Under the pieces are notes generated by a model. That model had not been told where the DNA came from. It was given only the letters and a program-made list of their open reading frames with translations, and made no database searches. Below are positions 50,801 to 53,496 of a DNA stretch of 53,496 nucleotides, one piece after another. The stretch is taken from positions 1 to 53,496 of the forward strand of contig JAUCBJ010006463.1 in the NCBI GenBank assembly GCA_032718475.1, given 5' to 3'. The DNA is from Nemertoderma westbladi. Taxonomy: Eukaryota; Xenacoelomorpha; Nemertodermatida; Nemertodermatidae. Within the stretch, counting starts at the first letter, position 1. Each line of letters starts with the position of its first letter. The position numbers and the translations under genes were made by a program.

Positions 50801-53119
50801 CTCTGTGAGTATTCTTTGTCCAGGGGTGTACTCTGTGAGTATTCTTTGTCCAGGGGTGTACTCTGTGAGTATTCTTAGTCCAGGGGTGTACTCTGTGAGT
50901 ATTCTTTGTCCAGGGGTGTACTCTGTGAGTATTCTTAGTCCAGGGGTGTACTCTGTGAGTATTCTTAGTCCAGGGGTGTACTCTGTGAGTATTCTTTGTC
51001 CAGGGGTGTACTCTGTGAGTATTCTTTGTCCAGGGGTGTACTCTGTGAGTATTCTTTGTCCAGGGGTGTACTCTGTGAGTATTCTTAGTCCAGGGGTGTA
51101 CTCTGTGAGTATTCTTAGTCCAGGGGTGTACTCTGTGAGTATTCTTAGTCCAGGGGTGTACTCTGTGAGTATTCTTTGTCCAGGGGTGTACTCTGTGAGT
51201 ATTCTTAGTCCAGGGGTGTACTCTGTGAGTATTCTTTGTCCAGGGGTGTCTCTGTGAGTATTTTAGTCCAGGGGTGTACTCTGTGAGTATTCTTTGTCCA
51301 GGGGTGTACTCTGTGAGTATTCTTTGTCCAGGGGTGTTCTCTGTGAGTATTCTTAGTCCAGGGGTGTACTCTGTGAGTATTCTTTGTCCAGGGGTGTACT
51401 CTGTGAGTATTCTTTGTCCAGGGGTGTACTCTGTGAGTATTCTTTGTCCAGGGGTGTACTCTGTGAGTATTCTTTGTCCAGGGGTGTTCTCTGTGAGTAT
51501 TTTTAGTCCAGGGGTGTACTCTGTGAGTATTCTTTGTCCAGGGGTGTACTCTGTGAGTATTCTTAGTCCAGGGGTGTACTCTGTGAGTATTCTTTGTCCA
51601 GGGGTGTTCTCTGTGAGTATTCTTAGTCCAGGGGTGTACTCTGTGAGTATTCTTTGTCCAGGGGTGTACTCTGTGAGTATTCTTTGTCCAGGGGTGTACT
51701 CTGTGAGTATTCTTTGTCCAGGGGTGTTCTCTGTGAGTATTCTTTGTCCAGGGGTGTACTCTGTGAGTATTCTTTGTCCAGGGGTGTACTCTGTGAGTAT
51801 TCTTAGTCCAGGGGTGTACTCTGTGAGTATTCTTTGTCCAGGGGTGTACTCTGTGAGTATTCTTTGTCCAGGGGTGTACTCTGTGAGTATTCTTAGTCCA
51901 GGGGTGTACTCTGTGAGTATTCTTTGTCCAGGGGTGTACTCTGTGAGTATTCTTAGTCCAGGGGTGTACTCTGTGAGTATTCTTTGTCCAGGGGTGTACT
52001 CTGTGAGTATTCTTAGTCCAGGGGTGTACTCTGTGAGTATTCTTTGTCCAGGGGTGTACTCTGTGAGTATTCTTTGTCCAGGGGTGTACTCTGTGAGTAT
52101 TCTTTGTCCAGGGGTGTACTCTGTGAGTATTCTTTGTCCAGGGGTGTACTCTGTGAGTATTCTTTGTCCAGGGGTGTACTCTGTGAGTATTCTTAGTCCA
52201 GGGGTGTACTCTGTGAGTATTCTTAGTCCAGGGGTGTACTCTGTGAGTATTCTTTGTCCAGGGGTGTACTCTGTGAGTATTCTTTGTCCAGGGGTGTACT
52301 CTGTGAGTATTCTTTGTCCAGGGGTGTACTCTGTGAGTATTCTTAGTCCAGGGGTGTACTCTGTGAGTATTCTTTGTCCAGGGGTGTACTCTGTGAGTAT
52401 TCTTTGTCCAGGGGTGTACTCTGTGAGTATTCTTTGTCCAGGGGTGTACTCTGTGAGTATTCTTTGTCCAGGGGTGTACTCTGTGAGTATTCTTAGTCCA
52501 GGGGTGTACTCTGTGAGTATTCTTTGTCCAGGGGTGTACTCTGTGAGTATTCTTTGTCCAGGGGTGTTCTCTGTGAGTATTTTTAGTCCAGGGGTGTTCT
52601 CTGTGAGTATTCTTTGTCCAGGGGTGTACTCTGTGAGTATTCTTTGTCCATGGGTGTACTCTGTGAGTATCCTTAGTCCAGGGGTGTACTCTGTGAGTAT
52701 TCTTAGTCCAGGGGTGTACTCTGTGATATATTCTTAGTCCAGGGCTGTACTCTGTGATATATTCTTAGTCCAGGGGTGTACTCTGTGAGTATTCTTTGTC
52801 CAGGGGTGTACTCTGTGAGTATTCTTTGTCCAGGGCTGTTCTCTGTGAGTATTCTTAGTCCAGGGGTGTACTCTGTGAGTATTCTTTGTCCAGGGGTGTA
52901 CTCTGTGAGTATTCTTTGTCCAGGGGTGTACTCTGTGAGTATTCTTTGTCCAGGGGTGTACTCTGTGAGTATTCTTAGTCCAGGGGTGTACTCTGTGAGT
53001 ATTCTTTGTCCAGGGGTGTACTCTGTGAGTATTCTTTGTCCAGGGGTGTACTCTGTGAGTATTCTTAGTCCAGGGGTGTACTCTGTGAGTATTCTTTGTC
53101 CAGGGGTGTACTCTCTGAT
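47839..53119. repeat. Minisatellite 4: 30-bp unit, about 176 copies, 5.3 kb
   Basis: The unit is CAGGGGTGTACTCTG plus TGAGTATTCTWTGTC-type sequence. It is very homogeneous, with two main alleles (TTCTTTGTC and TTCTTAGTC) and minor ones (GTGTT; ATTTTTAGTC; CAGGGC). Length changes occur only near 51250 and at 52725-52780, and the last unit is degenerate. It reads as a 10-residue periodic peptide (SILCPGVYSV), not a gene. It starts about 60 bp after the poly(A) signal of the RPRD2-like gene. Each unit carries GTGAGTAT, a 5' splice-site-like motif. Confidence 0.97.
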
Positions 53120-53433
53120 ATATTTTTGGTTCTACTAGAAGCCAGCAGAGTCGTATCGTCCATCAATAAAGGTATAGCCAGTTGTTCAAGACGACCATCA
53201 TTACCTAAATCTTTTACCAGTGGGATTAAATTATTTAGGTAAAAGGCAAACAAAGGACAGCTTCTGTCACCACCCCCTTGAATAACTCCCGAACATCTGA
53301 AGTGATTGTAGTGTCTCCAAGAAGAGCATAAGTTTCACGCAAACAATCAGCTGTCTCAAGGAGAAAACGCACACCACATCCGTTCTGTTTCAATTTTTGA
53401 AGCAAAATTAACCGATCAACTATATCGTCTACA
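53120..53433 (-). pseudogene. Non-LTR reverse-transcriptase relic truncated by minisatellite 4
   Basis: The minus strand encodes, across one frameshift near 53297, TADCLRETYALLGDTTITSD, then SGVIQGGGDRSCPLFAFYLN (domain B) and LAIPLLMDDTTLLASSR (domain C with DD). The frame ends exactly where the 30-bp array begins. The style (LL.DDT.LLA) matches a retroelement group common in corals and molluscs. It is different from the RTE-like copies. Confidence 0.72.
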
Positions 53434-53496
53434 TTCCACCATTGCCACTAACATCAGATGATGCGAGGGCGAGTTGCCAACACCCCCTCACCCCCC
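53434..53496 (-). mobile_element. Fragment of the RTE-like element, running off the window
   Basis: It matches the endonuclease segment of 37965-40831 (complement of about 40733-40800, encoding the GGWRLALA...NGGIGL region) with several differences. It is joined directly to the unrelated RT relic at 53433. Whether the element continues beyond the window cannot be seen. Confidence 0.7.

Noticed and set aside
9812-53119. CRISPR arrays
   Set aside because: The repeats are head-to-tail without unique spacers, in a eukaryotic intron context with no cas genes.
47856-53138. + strand frames of 1,133 and 487 codons with a SILCPGVYSV repeat
   Set aside because: A by-product of the 30-bp unit. No signal or non-repeat domain, and the frame breaks only at rare indels.

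Overview
The window is nuclear DNA of an animal, most likely a marine invertebrate. I cannot fix the phylum. It holds one intron-rich gene, several decayed retroelements (non-LTR, Penelope-like), tRNA-derived SINEs, foldback/MITE-like DNA elements, and four very large minisatellites that together fill about half of the 53.5 kb (about 27 kb).

The one real host gene is on the + strand. Seven exons at 2718-2859, 8910-9130, 21388-21574, 21791-21966, 34762-34877, 44879-44985 and 47713-47762 splice in phase to 999 nt, giving about 332 residues, and a poly(A) signal follows 13 nt after the stop. The product has an RNA polymerase II CTD-interaction domain (CID) followed by the coiled-coil region typical of the RPRD family, and it is closest to RPRD2. 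About 1 kb of coding sequence is therefore spread over 45 kb.

Layout: 1-2717 is upstream DNA without a convincing gene. Intron 1 (2860-8909) holds a retroelement 3' fragment flanked by a 156-161 bp direct repeat, two inverted-repeat (foldback) elements and a second retroelement fragment. Intron 2 (9131-21387) is almost entirely minisatellite 1: a 39-bp unit built from three 13-bp subunits, about 11.5 kb, ending about 20 bp before exon 3. Intron 4 (21967-34761) holds a Helitron-like repeat with a reverse-transcriptase relic, a decayed coiled-coil ORF made of about 66 copies of a 33-bp unit (minisatellite 2), and minisatellite 3 (45-bp unit, about 185 copies). Intron 5 (34878-44878) holds two SINEs, two inverted copies of one RTE-like element with intact target-site duplications, and a MITE. 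Intron 6 (44986-47712) holds an inverted copy of the Helitron-like repeat and a dead Penelope-like element. Downstream of the gene lies minisatellite 4 (30-bp unit, about 176 copies), then a chimeric junction of two retroelement relics.

The most unusual features are the four unrelated minisatellites. All four unit lengths are multiples of three (39, 33, 45, 30), so they give huge but probably non-coding open frames. Three of them carry regularly spaced splice-signal-like motifs near exons or the gene end. Their internal variants look largely like CpG decay.
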